From: Bemisia tabaci
Taxonomy: Eukaryota > Arthropoda > Insecta > Hemiptera > Aleyrodidae
Length of the DNA stretch: 64,000 bases
Direction: 5' to 3'
Assembly (NCBI RefSeq): GCF_918797505.1
Contig: NC_092794.1
Location: forward strand, 75,243,345 to 75,307,344
Each line of letters starts with the position of its first letter. Position 1 is the first letter of the stretch. This document shows positions 23,862 to 33,980 of the stretch, piece after piece. Under the pieces are notes generated by a model. The model was not told the origin of the DNA, ran no database searches, and was given only the letters and a program-made list of their open reading frames with translations. The position numbers and the translations under genes are program-made.

Positions 23862-25624
23862 CTTGTGTGCGAAGTTGAGGATCCGCCCAAAGCAATATCA
23901 TGAGCATTTAATTTGGTTTCAAGAGTGGTCATACGACTAAAAATTTGATTTAATAAGTCCATGACCTGTGTTAAGTCATTTTGAGGGGTGGAAGCAACTG
24001 ATGCATAGGATTTTAAGTTACAATTCTTTGGAGATTTATAAGAATTGTTGGCGTTATTGGCGCCAGTGGGTTTATTAATAGGTTTAGCATTCTCTTGTGA
24101 AGTTATTTCAGTTTTTTTCTGGAATCTCTCCTCAAGAGCAGCTTTCCTAGCAGGGCAATCCCTAAAACTGGCTACGTGGCCAGCGTTGCAGTTAGCGCAT
24201 TTTGGGTTCGAGTTATATCCAGGAATAGTGCATTGAGAGGATGGATGATTACCTGCGCATTTGACGCAAGCCCAGGGCTTATGACAGTAGCTTTTCGAAT
24301 GCGAAAATCCCTGACATCTGTAGCACTGCATAATTAACTTAGGTTTGGATTTACAAGCTTCAATTTTAACCACTTGATTACATATAGTTTTTAAGTTAAA
24401 TACTCTTTCGGGGTCTTCCCCTTGAGCAAAGGTGATTTGATGTAAAAATAAAGGTTCTTTTTTTACGGGACCTCCCTTGCCATTTTCGGGTTGGATTTTC
24501 TTAAAAATATTGACTACACTGATAACATTGAAATTTTTTCCCTTAAGTGAATCTAAAATATCCTCCTCCGAAGTCTGAGGAGACATGCCTTTGCACATAA
24601 CTCTAAAGTCACGTGTATTTTTATTTTCGTGAGTATACCAATAAATTTCTTTGTTATTATTTAATTCTTTAGTTAATACACGATAATGTTCTTCTTTCAT
24701 AACATTCACTTTCCATACAGCTTTAGTACCCACAGTTGTAATCGCCTTCAGCGAAAACTGTGAGTCATCCTTAATTACATTTTGAATTAAAGTACGTAAA
24801 TTGTTGACATCCTCGACATTACAGATTTTAATGGGCGGAGGCGGGTTTTCCTTTAAAGCTGCTTGTGCGTCCTTAGGTGTTGAGCCAGGAATTAAAGTTG
24901 ACTGTTTCTTCTTGTTCGGTTCTGAATCATGCTGGGTAATAATTTTGACTTTCTTACCAGGGGTAGAATTATTGTTGGTGATAGGTTTAGAGTTAGGGGA
25001 TGCGGAATCTTCCCTCTTACGTTTGTCCTTCCTGGACTGGTTGGAGGCGCCTTTGTTCCTTTTCACCTTGGTTTTCCAGGCCAGAGTTTCAATGTCAACT
25101 ATGCGTTCTTCCTCATCCGAATCGGGTAATACAAATGTAGTTGTGTCCATATTCTCCTCATCATTTAACGTAGGTTTTAAGGTTGATTCACTGTTCATAG
25201 GATTGCTATTATTGGAATTATTAGCATTAATATTTGAGTTGAGATTAGTTTGAAGTAGGTTAATTTTTTCTTCCAGAATTCTAAATTTAGCATCTGTTTC
25301 TTCATCTTTTTTAGCTTGATCAGCTTTAACTGATATAAGTTCGTGTCTAAAATTATTTGTCTCATCAATTGATTTCTGAAGAGCATTAGATAGTTTGTTT
25401 GTGAGATTTTTATAATCAAGAAGTGCTTTTACAGTGTCATTTCCTAAGTTATCTGTAGGTATAAGGGTAGCAATAGCTTTGTTTGCTTCTAAAAGTACCT
25501 CATTATAGTTTTTACAATTAGAGTTAGTAGATGGAATTTGATTTAAAGTTTGTTCACTTGTGATGTTTTCAAGGTGAGGCTGAGGAATTTCACCTGATTG
25601 TAGCCTTATCACGTGTTTGTCCAT
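23858..25624 (-). CDS. LINE ORF1, gag-like RNA-binding protein
   Basis: An intact 588-residue frame. This type of protein binds the LINE RNA and forms the ribonucleoprotein with ORF2. The N-terminal half is polar, with Asn-rich and Lys-rich stretches and a possible coiled coil near residues 80-125. Three Cys-rich knuckles follow: CYRCQGFSHSKSYC at 434-447, CVKCAGNHPSSQC at 453-465 and C-x2-C-x3-H-x6-C at 476-490. The C-terminus is again helical. Its TGA overlaps the ATG of ORF2 (ATGA at 23861-23858), which suggests coupled re-initiation. The start ATG at 25624 is the first in frame after the 5' UTR. No stop or shift interrupts it. Confidence 0.9.
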   Translation of the reverse strand: MDKHVIRLQSGEIPQPHLENITSEQTLNQIPSTNSNCKNYNEVLLEANKAIATLIPTDNLGNDTVKALLDYKNLTNKLSNALQKSIDETNNFRHELISVKADQAKKDEETDAKFRILEEKINLLQTNLNSNINANNSNNSNPMNSESTLKPTLNDEENMDTTTFVLPDSDEEERIVDIETLAWKTKVKRNKGASNQSRKDKRKREDSASPNSKPITNNNSTPGKKVKIITQHDSEPNKKKQSTLIPGSTPKDAQAALKENPPPPIKICNVEDVNNLRTLIQNVIKDDSQFSLKAITTVGTKAVWKVNVMKEEHYRVLTKELNNNKEIYWYTHENKNTRDFRVMCKGMSPQTSEEDILDSLKGKNFNVISVVNIFKKIQPENGKGGPVKKEPLFLHQITFAQGEDPERVFNLKTICNQVVKIEACKSKPKLIMQCYRCQGFSHSKSYCHKPWACVKCAGNHPSSQCTIPGYNSNPKCANCNAGHVASFRDCPARKAALEERFQKKTEITSQENAKPINKPTGANNANNSYKSPKNCNLKSYASVASTPQNDLTQVMDLLNQIFSRMTTLETKLNAHDIALGGSSTSHTR

Positions 25625-25830
25625 GGTGCCACACCGACGTGGGCACCAGGGAGTTGGTCACAATACACTTATCACATGTCCTAAAGTTGCTTGGAGCACG
25701 ATTTGGCACAATGATTTTAGGATACACTCAGTACTAGATTAGATAGGAGTTGAGATTAGAGAGAGCAGACGAGCGCAGGAACGACCGTCACGGATCACGC
25801 CGATTACGCGACTGACCTTTTTTTTTTTCT

Positions 25831-26025
25831 GAAGCATAAGAAACCGTGTCCATGAAGAAGCAGTTAAGTAGAAAAACAACGCACCGCGGAAAAATAGCGT
25901 CCTCAGAAGTATTAAGGTCCGGCTCAAATCAATGCCCCCCCCCCCCCCCCAAAAAAAAAAAGCTAATCCATTTTTTTTTCCCCACTTATCTGCTTCTTCG
26001 TGGACACGGTTTGTTATGCTTCAGA
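25831..26025. repeat. 195-bp hairpin, loop of the large foldback element
   Basis: Arms of about 41 bp (25831-25871 and 25985-26025) with ctgaagcataa and its complement at the ends. The spacer has a C-run at about 25936 followed by an A-run. It lies just inside the right arm of the 17770-26865 foldback. Confidence 0.8.
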
Positions 26026-26629
26026 AAGAAGATTAATATTTCTTGCCTAAAACTTACTACTCCCTCCCGATGAGCGATCCTCGGAAATGTTCGGTATAAC
26101 GAATTTTAATGTCGCAAAGAAGGGCTCCGCGTGCTCCAGATTTCGAGTGCAGCATATTTTTTTTTATTTTTTTATCGAAAGTGCGATGTTTAAGAATTTT
26201 TTTGGCGGAGAGTTTGGTTTGATACAGCAATTCCATTGGGCGTGGAAAATTTTTGAAAAGAGCATGAAAAAAATGTTTCAAACTCTGTCAATCACTGAAA
26301 AATTGTCCGATTTACATTCGGTTTGGACAGGGTGGCTTGTTTTTTTGCGTAGAATTGATTCCTGAATAAAAAAGTAGGGGTGCAATTTGAAAAGTTCTAC
26401 TTACGGGTGGGGCACCCCCCGCCCCGCGCCCCTCCCGCGGTTTGGGAAAATGTCGAATACGCCAAAAGGTGTCCCCTTCGATATAAACAAACACGTCTTT
26501 TACCGTTTTTCGAAATTCCGACGCGTTCGGCAGATATCCAAGGTGGCTCGTTTTTCGTGAGACACCCTGTATAAATCGATACTTGACTTACTATACCGCG
26601 CGTTTTTTAAATGTTTGTCACATCGTTCC

Positions 26630-27260
26630 GCTATTTCAGCCGCCTTATTGTACCTAGATGTCTTTCATGGAGTAGGAACAGTTATTTTATCCTCATATTT
26701 CGCTTTTTTGACCCAGTAAACCTAGGAAAAGATACCTAACACGCCATCTTGGATTTCGGGCTCCCTAAGAGATCACAGATAATTTTGAACAACATGACTC
26801 TGAATTCTACAACCAAAAGTACATGGAAGTCGATACCTATCATGACGTAACTTGATTATTACAAGTTGTTGACCCTCAGTGTTGGCCATTTTTGCCGCCA
26901 TTTTTGGGCCTGGAGCCCCTCCGTGCCCCAATAATGTAAATTTAACTTCATTTTCGGATTTTACGACCCAAATACTATAAAGGTAGACACCCTACTCGGC
27001 ACTTAGAGGAGCACTTGTCCCTTACACCGTTTTTGGCCCAAAGGCCGCCATCATGGAATTTGGGGTCTCGAAAATGGTCTAAGTGAATCTATGACTGCAG
27101 GTTTGAGTTCTACGACCAAAAATACAATCGTCACCTCAGTCGGCCAATAGGGTTATCCCCACAGGGATTATTTTGGTCGCCATCCTGGATAGGGGGCGAC
27201 TTTTTGAAAATTGAGAATGACAACATCGGAATTCTGTTTCTGTACATCAAGAGAAAGAGA
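26630..27260. repeat. Degenerate ~150-bp tandem repeat
   Basis: A module containing gccgccat..tgga and later ct(a)c(g/a)accaaaa recurs near 26741, 26890, 27046 and 27177, with a partial unit at 26638. Spacing is roughly 130-155 bp. The first units belong to the right foldback arm and later units run past it. No coding. Confidence 0.6.
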
Positions 27261-27328
27261 TTAAGACATCTCCCACACTTCTATCACTATTAGTGCCACG
27301 GGACCCTACAAATGAACATTTGCCTGTA

Positions 27329-27450
27329 CTATCTCCAGAGGGGGAAATTTTAAAAAAAATTAAATAATTTTTGGGTGACTCAGACCATGCCGTTCGATGC
27401 CTGAAAAGATGAGGCAATTTCATTCCAGGCCCAGTTTTAATGGCAGATGA
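27329..27450 (-). repeat. Dispersed repeat family, copy 3 of 3
   Basis: Read on the minus strand it shares catctgccatt, ggaatgaaat, cctcatcttttcaggcat and gcatggtctga with the copy at 12189-12300, and the first part with 1690-1760. Confidence 0.65.
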
Positions 27451-27740
27451 AAGGAACAACTAACCTCTTATCCACTCTGTTCCAAGGATCAAAATTTTTT
27501 GGTCAAGTAGCCCCGTTTGCCTACGTAGTATATTAGGGTGTTTCGTTTTTAGACAACCATCTCAAAACCTTACTCCCGGGCTTTTTCCCATTCCTTCTGG
27601 TCCCCAAAAGACAATCCTGAAGTTTCAGCACCATAGCTGAAGTCTACAGTTTCCCCCAAAGCTATGAAAATTTTGGGAGCAATTACATTGGTTTAAATGG
27701 GGAGAAAATAGGCTGATTCGCGGAACTACGTTTCTTGGTC

Positions 27741-28268
27741 GAGATCGCAACTTTGCGGATCACGTTGGCACTGGTCTAGATGCAAGTTCTAACATGTTTG
27801 CATTTGCTTTCATTGCATATCAGAGTTTTCTTCAACTTCCCGGCTCAGTGAAGCCAACATTGTCTAGCGTTAATGACACGTGTTCTCGTTTGGTGCAATG
27901 AGTTCGCCCGCGGAGCTGAAACAAGAGCAACGCTATGCCATCCGTTACTGTGTTTACCAAGGTTTAACTGTCTCTGATACCGTGAAAGAGATATTAGTTG
28001 CTTATGGAGAAAATCGACTTGGGGAGAGCACCATTTATCGGTGGCATGCAGCTTTTTCCGAGGGTCGCGAGTCGGCAGCTTTGTTTCCGCATGGCGGCCG
28101 GCCGTCAACTTCTGCGGCGGAGGAAGAAAGTGTCATTAACGCTGGACAATGTTGGCTTCCCTGAGCTGGGAAGTTGAAGAAAACTCTGATATGCAATGAA
28201 AGCACATGCAAACATGTTAGAACTTGCATCTAGACCAGTGCCAACGTGATCCGCAAAGTTGCGATCTC
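27741..28268. mobile_element. Palindromic mariner-derived insert
   Basis: Arms 27741-27880 and about 28125-28268 are inverted (gagatcgcaactttgcgg and complement at the ends). They flank a transposase N-terminal fragment. It begins exactly where the outer element's TIR ends, so it is either an insertion or part of that element. Confidence 0.75.
27898..28137 (+). pseudogene. mariner transposase N-terminal HTH fragment
   Basis: The frame gives about 80 residues, with ELKQEQRYAIRYCVYQGLTV, then YGENRLGESTIYRWHAAF and HGGRPSTSAAEE. This fits the first helix-turn-helix of mariner/SETMAR-type transposases, which binds the TIR. The pattern is (R/K)xxIRYC, YGExxLxxSTxxRWHxxF, GRPST. The catalytic DDD part is absent. 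The frame then runs into the palindrome arm. It is a fragment of a mariner protein, so not functional as a transposase. Confidence 0.7.
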
Positions 28269-28497
28269 GGAACAACAGTTCAGACAAGGAAAAAAATACT
28301 CAAAAATCCTGTAGGGTTATATTTTACACGGCTCCAAAAAATTGTTGTAACTCAGCGAAATTTTGACCAAAATAGCAAATCTTGGGCTCGTTAGATAGCT
28401 AAGAATATGAGCTACAACCTCCCGTAAACCGCGTTTCAATAACTATTATTGTTTTTGAAATACAGACTTACTCTCAGTTGTTTTGGAACAGCCTATG

Positions 28498-28723
28498 TAT
28501 CTCATAAATTGTAATAAAATAATGTACAAGAGTTGTTTTCATCCCTTCAGAACTATTTTCGACCATTTACTTTGTTGCCAAAATCACTCAAGTGCAGAAC
28601 ATGATATACACTAATTTCCTTCCAGTTTCGAGTAAATTTTGGCAACAGTGTAAATGGTCGAAAATAGTTCTGAAGGGATGAAAACAACTCTTGTACATTA
28701 TTTTATTACAATTTATGAGATAT
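28498..28723. repeat. 226-bp near-perfect hairpin
   Basis: Arms of about 94 bp (28498-28592 and 28630-28723) match with few mismatches around a loop under 40 bp (shared block gtacaagagttgttttcatc). It is a foldback MITE or a former inverted duplication. Confidence 0.85.
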
Positions 28724-29564
28724 ATTAGCCTCCTCAGCTTCGGAGGGCCTGTTTTGAGGTTGATCAAAAACTGTCAAATGCTATCATTTTGCTGCGCGCA
28801 GCGCCTCCAAACTAACTGCACCGTGACCCCCCCTCCCCCATCTCTGGGTCAAAAGTGGAATTTTCTCATTCAAAATAGGCCTCTGGACGACTTCTCAAGA
28901 GATGGTCAGGTTTGAAATCATTTTGGCGCATTTTACGACCGAGAAACGTAGTTCCGCGAATCGGCCTATTTTCTCCCCATTTAAACCAATGTAATTGCTC
29001 CCAAAATTTTCATCGCTTTGGGGGAAAGTGTAGACTTCAGCTATGGTTCTGAAACTTCAGAATTGTCTTTTGGGGACCAAAAGGAATGGGAAAAAGCCCG
29101 GGGAGCAAGGTTTTGAGATGGTTGTCTAAAAACGGAACACCCTAATAGTATTTACCAACATATGAAGCTCATCTGAATGTTTTTTGGAGAAGAATAATTG
29201 CCTTACCTTTCTGAAGAATCCATGCCCTTGTTCATCTAGGTTTTGCTGCTGAAGCTGAAAATTACCCCAACTTTTTTCAACACGGTTGGAAAATCGAGTG
29301 TTTAAAAAAGGGGAGGGGGAGGTTCAGAACGGAAAAATTCGTTTTCTCCCAAAAGCTATTCCTTCTGCAACTGCTTGTGTTTTTCTTGACCTATTCTATC
29401 TCAGGATGTGCACGATTTGCGACATTGTCAAACTCCTGGTTCATTACTTTAAAGAGAATACTCACCATCCTTCTTACATCCTATATGACTAACATATTTA
29501 TAACATGGGTATGTTCCAACAAACAATGTGGAACTGTCAGATGCCAAGTCAAGGTGTTATGGGA

Positions 29565-30520
29565 GTCATTCCATGCCAGATCAACCGGACCAGTTCACCA
29601 CCCGTCTCGGAATTGTACGATTTTTTTTTTTTTTTCTCATTCAGTAGGTCAACGTAAGAAAAAGTTCAAATTTTTAGCCCATAATACCCAGGAGGTCTTA
29701 AGAAAAAAATTATCAAAGTTTTGATGATTTTTGAAAAAATGCATGCAACTTGAGTTTTCTGAAGTCAAGATACCGTTGCAGGCCCTCACAAACGACTTGA
29801 GATAGTTGAGCCACGTCAAAAAGATGCAACATTGAATGATCTTTGAAAGAGGTTCAGGAAATTTTTACTGTCCGACCGACCCTCCCATCCGCTCCGATGG
29901 AAAATAGTCAAAAAGTTTGATTTTTCCGGCTTTTTCAAGCAATTTCCACTGAAAATTGACATTTGAACCCACAAAATGCCGGACAGTCATCAATTTTATT
30001 CGTAGCCGTTAAGATTATACTTTAAGGATTATTATAAGAAAAAAATTGTACATCCTCCGCGCCTTCTTTGCTACTCTCATTTTACTGAACCTAGTTATTA
30101 CCGCAAAAATGGAAAATCAATAAAATGAACTTTGAACTTGACAAATGAATAAAATAAATATATATTTGACCGCTGTTCCACTCACTCATAGTTTGGGTCC
30201 ACGAAACATTTTTTCTCATATTATTCATACTCTCGGCGACCTGTGAACAAATTTTTAGCCAGATACCTTTAAAACTCAAATTTTTACTGAGATTTTTCGA
30301 AGGACAGGCACAGCTTTATTAGTGATCCTAGAAATGCATTTTTTCATGCATTTATCAAAATTTTGATAATTTTTTCTTAAGACTTACTGGGTATTTTGGG
30401 CTAAAAAGTTGGACTTTTTTTTACTTTGACCTACCAAATTAGTAAAAACAGATATCTTGCTAATCAGAGATGAATGGTGAACTTTTGTCATTTTTTTGGT
30501 TGATTTGGAATGGAATGACA
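29565..30520. mobile_element. ~0.95-kb foldback element
   Basis: Arms about 29565-29740 and 30340-30520 are diverged inverted copies (gataattttttcttaagac on one side, the complement on the other). The ends contain cattccat and ggaatg. The centre has no coding. 29146-29564 between the previous element and this one holds nothing recognisable. Confidence 0.7.
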
Positions 30521-30736
30521 GACTAAATTTGGAAGTGGAGTTAGAAGTGATGTATACTAGAACTGAAAAATATATTCTCTAGATGTTTTGTGGAAGTATG
30601 AAGTCATAATAACGAATGAATAATTAGACTTATGATTCTACAGTCCCATATTTACCTCTCTATTGGCGGCATCTATGTCGACAAAATTTTCCTGGTTTCT
30701 TCACCTGCATTAACTACTTGCTTCTCATTTTTACAG

Positions 30737-30901
30737 CGCACAGGAGGCAGGCTGCCCTGAACGAATTACAAAGGCTGAAAATTGAACGCTCACTACGCCC
30801 TAATGTAGTTGACTCATGTTACTTGAAAGAACGAGGCTCTTTGACTGTTTCCGAGATCACATTGCCGATCAAGATGGACGCCATCAAGAGTGCAGCTCGA
30901 G
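30737..30901 (+). CDS. ANLN: Anillin exon (window exon 6), anillin-homology region
   Basis: The exon follows acceptor catttttacag. Its first two bases complete a Thr codon from exon 5. It encodes RRQAALNELQRLKIERS, then LKERGSLTVSEITLPIKMD, matching the anillin pattern of a helix followed by the first strand of the C2-like part (KGSVTLSEIxLPLK). The chosen donor is gtgatc at 30902, weaker than the others. It alone gives the phase that links to exon 7 through a Glu codon. The block is 55 codons. It sits after a 19-kb intron and 42 bp ahead of a foldback element. Confidence 0.92.
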
Positions 30902-30943
30902 GTGATCTATCATTATAATATATAATGCTGTAAGCCCTAGAGG

Positions 30944-31386
30944 ACCTGTATACGGGAGAGTATTGCCATCTCAATCTTTATACTACAGAAAAAGTGTACC
31001 GCTTTCTGATTGGTTGACTATCATGGAGCCCCAAAGTTGGCCCAATGTAACAAACCCCAGCCTCCGTTCCTAGTTTGGCTGAATGTAAACAAACAAGATG
31101 ACGAAAAAGTTCTACAAAGTTCTACAAAGTTCTAGACGTGATTTTTGGTGTGATAGAATTTTTTTACATCCAACTTCTGAATTGAGTCTGGATCGAACGT
31201 AGATAAATATTTTTGCCGAAAATGAACTTTTGAGTGTGATTATCATTCATTTCTCAGCCGATAATGCGTGTTCCTCTGAGTCGGGTTTGTTTACTTTGGG
31301 CCAACTTTGGAGCTCCATGATAGCCTATAACTGATTAACCAATCAGGTTGCGGCACAGAGATGGCAATACTCTCCCGTATACAGGT
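30944..31386. mobile_element. 443-bp foldback MITE beside exon 6
   Basis: Outer ends acctgtatacgggagagtat (30944) and its complement at 31386. The arms of about 105 bp flank a centre with a triple ttctacaaag repeat near 31110. It starts 42 bp after the splice donor. Confidence 0.82.
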
Positions 31387-32358
31387 ATTCTAGTAAGCCC
31401 AATCCTTCGGGTCAAAATTCAGCGGGGATCGCCGCACAGTGCAGCCCTCTGTGGACAAAAATCCAAGATTCTAAACTCTACATTTAAATATTTTTTTCGG
31501 ATATTTGTCATCTTCATGATATCCCTGACTCACAATGATGGTTCATTTTCGAATTTTTGCCCATAACTAGTTCAAATTTAGGTAGAATGTGGGCAGAAAA
31601 TGGGTCGAGAATCACTGGTCCATAAGAGATACACGGGAATAAAGCATCAACTTCAAATGAAGATTTCTCGCTTGAAATGCAAAATGCTCAGCATGCTCGC
31701 ATGCGTCATGGGCGCTCTGACCTTGGTACTTGTTTTGTGTTTATACTATCATTATGGCTAATGCTCTTGATACTATACACTTCTCGAGGTAGAAGTTCTG
31801 ATCAATGAGATACACAAGTACAGAATCATCTACAATGCCGGTTTTTCGAAGCACAAGATCAACATTTAACGTGAAGTCGCCTGGCGTACAGTATCTGAAA
31901 AGTTGGAGAAGTATTGTACTACTGTACATTTCAACAATTTGTTTGTCTTTCTTATTGTTTTGAAGTCAGCTTAGCAACTTTTGACTATGCTTTGTATACA
32001 AAGTTTTTAACATGAGACCCCTAAGCATAAAGCTTCCGTCGTTTCGTCCGCGACGAGGTGTTTTCAGTGGCAACGGTCTTGACGAATTCGCCACGTCCTT
32101 GAAATTCCTTGCGTCGGCGTAGAAATCGCTCACGAATTTCGCCCGCCGAAATTCGCATGACGAACTTGAGCTGAACGGCGGAAGCGTAGTGCATCGTCGT
32201 TGTCTTGGCGTGATTTGGATGTTTTCATTCATGGAGAATCTGTGTGTAAAGCTTGGGCGTCCGGCAAGGCATTGGCATGTTTTTCGCGACCCCTCCGCGC
32301 GGCGCATCGAGCGGCGTCAGGTCGATGTTTGTGATGAGGAAATGCAACTAGCTTCACG
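31387..32358 (+). other. Intron 6 DNA, partly GC-richer, unrecognised
   Basis: 31387-31965 shows nothing. 31966-32310 is GC-richer and has a 113-residue open frame on the minus strand without a motif I recognise. It may be a transposon remnant. Confidence 0.45.
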
Positions 32359-33395
32359 GTACACATCAAAAATGTAGTGGAGAAAACGGCGAGAACCAAT
32401 AGAAGTCTAGCTGGTCTGATGCCCAACTTAAATGGACCAAAAGCTGCCAAGAGGAAACTACTGCAAAGCGTGAACACGTTACATACGCTGCTCCAGTGTG
32501 GGCGACCGAAGCTACCAGTAAAGTTACTGTGATGGAAGAGCTCAAGAAAGCACTGCAGGCCATCAGTGGCTATTGCACTGTGTTAACGGAGGCGATGTAG
32601 GTTATTTCCAGATCGTTACCGATCGATCTGCCTCTCAAGGAAAGAACAAAAATTTATCCAAGAAAACAGGCTGCAAAAAAGGGTGGGCTAAGAACGGACA
32701 CGGAGACCAAGCAGTTATACCGCAGAATTGCCAACGAGGAGCGAGCACGATCCTCGGCCGAATGGCAACGTAAGTAGGAAGCTGACAGCGGAAAAGCCAA
32801 CTGGACCAAATGGTTGATCCCACGGGTGGAGAAGTGGATAAGAAGAAAGGGTTTGGAAGTCAACTACCACCTGACACAAATGCTGACTGGCCACGGCTCT
32901 TTCAGGGCATTCCGTAAGAGAATCGGCAAATGTACGAGCGAGCTTTCCATTCTTTGCGGGGAACAGCTAATGGACGACGCGGAGCACACGCTCTTTCACT
33001 GCTCCAAAGCGAGAGAGGAGCGTGCGAGCTTGCTTACAAACTGGGCTTCGAAATCACACCGGAGAATCTGATTGAGCTCTGTGCGTTAGAGGAGGCGGGC
33101 TGGTCCCTACTAAGGCAGGTGGTCCAGCAGATTTTCAAGCGGAGAGAGGACAAGGAGAGGCAGCAAGAAATGGACAGAGACCAGGAATGAGCCGGACCGA
33201 TGTAGAACGAGACTATGTGCCAGGAACACAGATACGTTCCAACTGAGTCTGGGCCATCTTGCTCTTGCCAGTGGTGCTTGTGGTGGAAAAGATTTTCTGT
33301 TTCTTTAGCATGTAATGTAGGCCTTCCGCCATCGACCTGTCTCTCAACGGTAGCAAATTGTAAAAAAATGAAAAAAAAACAAAACAAAACAAATG
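32359..33395 (+). pseudogene. 5'-truncated R1-like LINE ORF2 with poly(A) tail
   Basis: Shifted frames together give the reverse transcriptase thumb and C-terminus of a non-LTR element: KTARTNRSLAGLMPNLNGPK, then APVWATEATSKVT, then ANWTKWLIPRVEKWIRRK, YHLTQMLTGHGSFRAFRKR and a C-x2-C...H-x4-FHC cluster in LCGEQLMDDAEHTLFHC. This tail is typical of the R1/LOA-type clades. At least three frame changes and one stop (TAG near 32601) break it. Coding ends near 33190. An A-rich tail at about 33361-33395 marks the 3' end, so it is a truncated insertion in the same direction as anillin. The exact 5' junction is not resolved. Confidence 0.82.
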
Positions 33396-33913
33396 CAACT
33401 GAATCGTGAGTTGGGAAATAATCCGTAAGTGCAGCCGTCTATGTTTAAATTCATTCACGGCAAGTGTTAAGAGATAAATATTCAACAATGGGTGTAAGCG
33501 TATTGCCGCTAGCTGGAAACTCCTCAAATAAATTGTGGGTAGCTTTTTAAAACATTGATTAAAAATGAGATGTAAAAAATGTGCATAAACTTTGCAATCA
33601 GAGATAAATAGGTACGCTCTCTTTCGCATGCACTCGTTGGCATTTGAATCCATTTTTCTCTTTTTGGACATGGTTGTATGGCCAAAGACTAGAACAGGTG
33701 CCTATTGTGGTGGCCCGAAACAGGGCCGTTGGAAGGGGGCAAGTCGGCCGGCTGCATGAAGTTCGCGTGCTGGATGTGAGATAGGTCCCGCGTGACTGAC
33801 GGGTGCGGAGTGACTTGAGATGGTGAGCCCACGGCTATTATAGCCGTGGTTGAGGCTGCGTCAACCAATCAGGAGTGAGCGTGAGATGCATCGCCAGAGG
33901 TGAGCAATGATTG

Positions 33914-33980
33914 GCCGCCATAGTTGTTCTACGAGTTGGAAATGCCGCCACAGTTGTTCTACGAGTTGGAAATGCCGCCA
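33914..33980 (+). repeat. 30-bp tandem repeat, 2.2 copies
   Basis: Units at 33914-33943 and 33944-33973 (gccgcca(t/c)agttgttctacg...) are followed by a partial gccgcca. One base differs between them. Confidence 0.85.

Larger units (their letters stand above)
20911..25819 (-). mobile_element. Near full-length Jockey-like LINE retrotransposon
   Basis: On the minus strand: a 5' UTR starting near 25819, ORF1 (25624-23858), ORF2 (23861-21075), a short 3' UTR, and a poly(A) tail seen as a T-run at about 20911-20938. ORF1 has three zinc knuckles. ORF2 has AP-type endonuclease and reverse transcriptase domains, the layout of the Jockey group. It is inserted in the loop side of the 17770-26865 foldback. 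It runs antisense to anillin. Only two nonsense codons in ORF2 spoil it, so it is fairly young. Its T-rich flanks hide the exact target duplication. Confidence 0.9.
17770..26865. mobile_element. Nested foldback element, ~0.85-kb arms, split by two later insertions
   Basis: The right arm (about 26018-26865) is continuous. Its inverted partner on the left is in two pieces, 17770-18107 and 20372 to about 20917. They are separated by a 2.26-kb insert with a TA duplication. The two pieces join exactly at the sequence that runs through the right arm (acaccctgtataaatcgatac near 26570). The original loop is the 195-bp hairpin at 25831-26025. A LINE (20911-25819) sits at the junction of left arm and loop. 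Before these insertions the element would have been about 1.9 kb and almost wholly palindromic. Confidence 0.85.
27533..29145. mobile_element. 1.6-kb foldback element with ~208-bp TIRs
   Basis: TIRs 27533-27740 and 28937-29145 end in attagggtgtttcg and its near complement. The hexamer tagtat precedes (27527-27532) and follows (29146-29151), a possible 6-bp target duplication. Inside are a 528-bp palindrome with a mariner fragment (27741-28268) and a separate 226-bp hairpin (28498-28723). No intact gene. Confidence 0.82.

Noticed and set aside
24801..25253. 150-residue frame on the + strand
   Set aside because: It is antisense to the intact LINE ORF1 and has no motif of its own.
31966..32307. 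113-residue minus-strand frame
   Set aside because: No recognisable domain. GC-rich composition explains its length.
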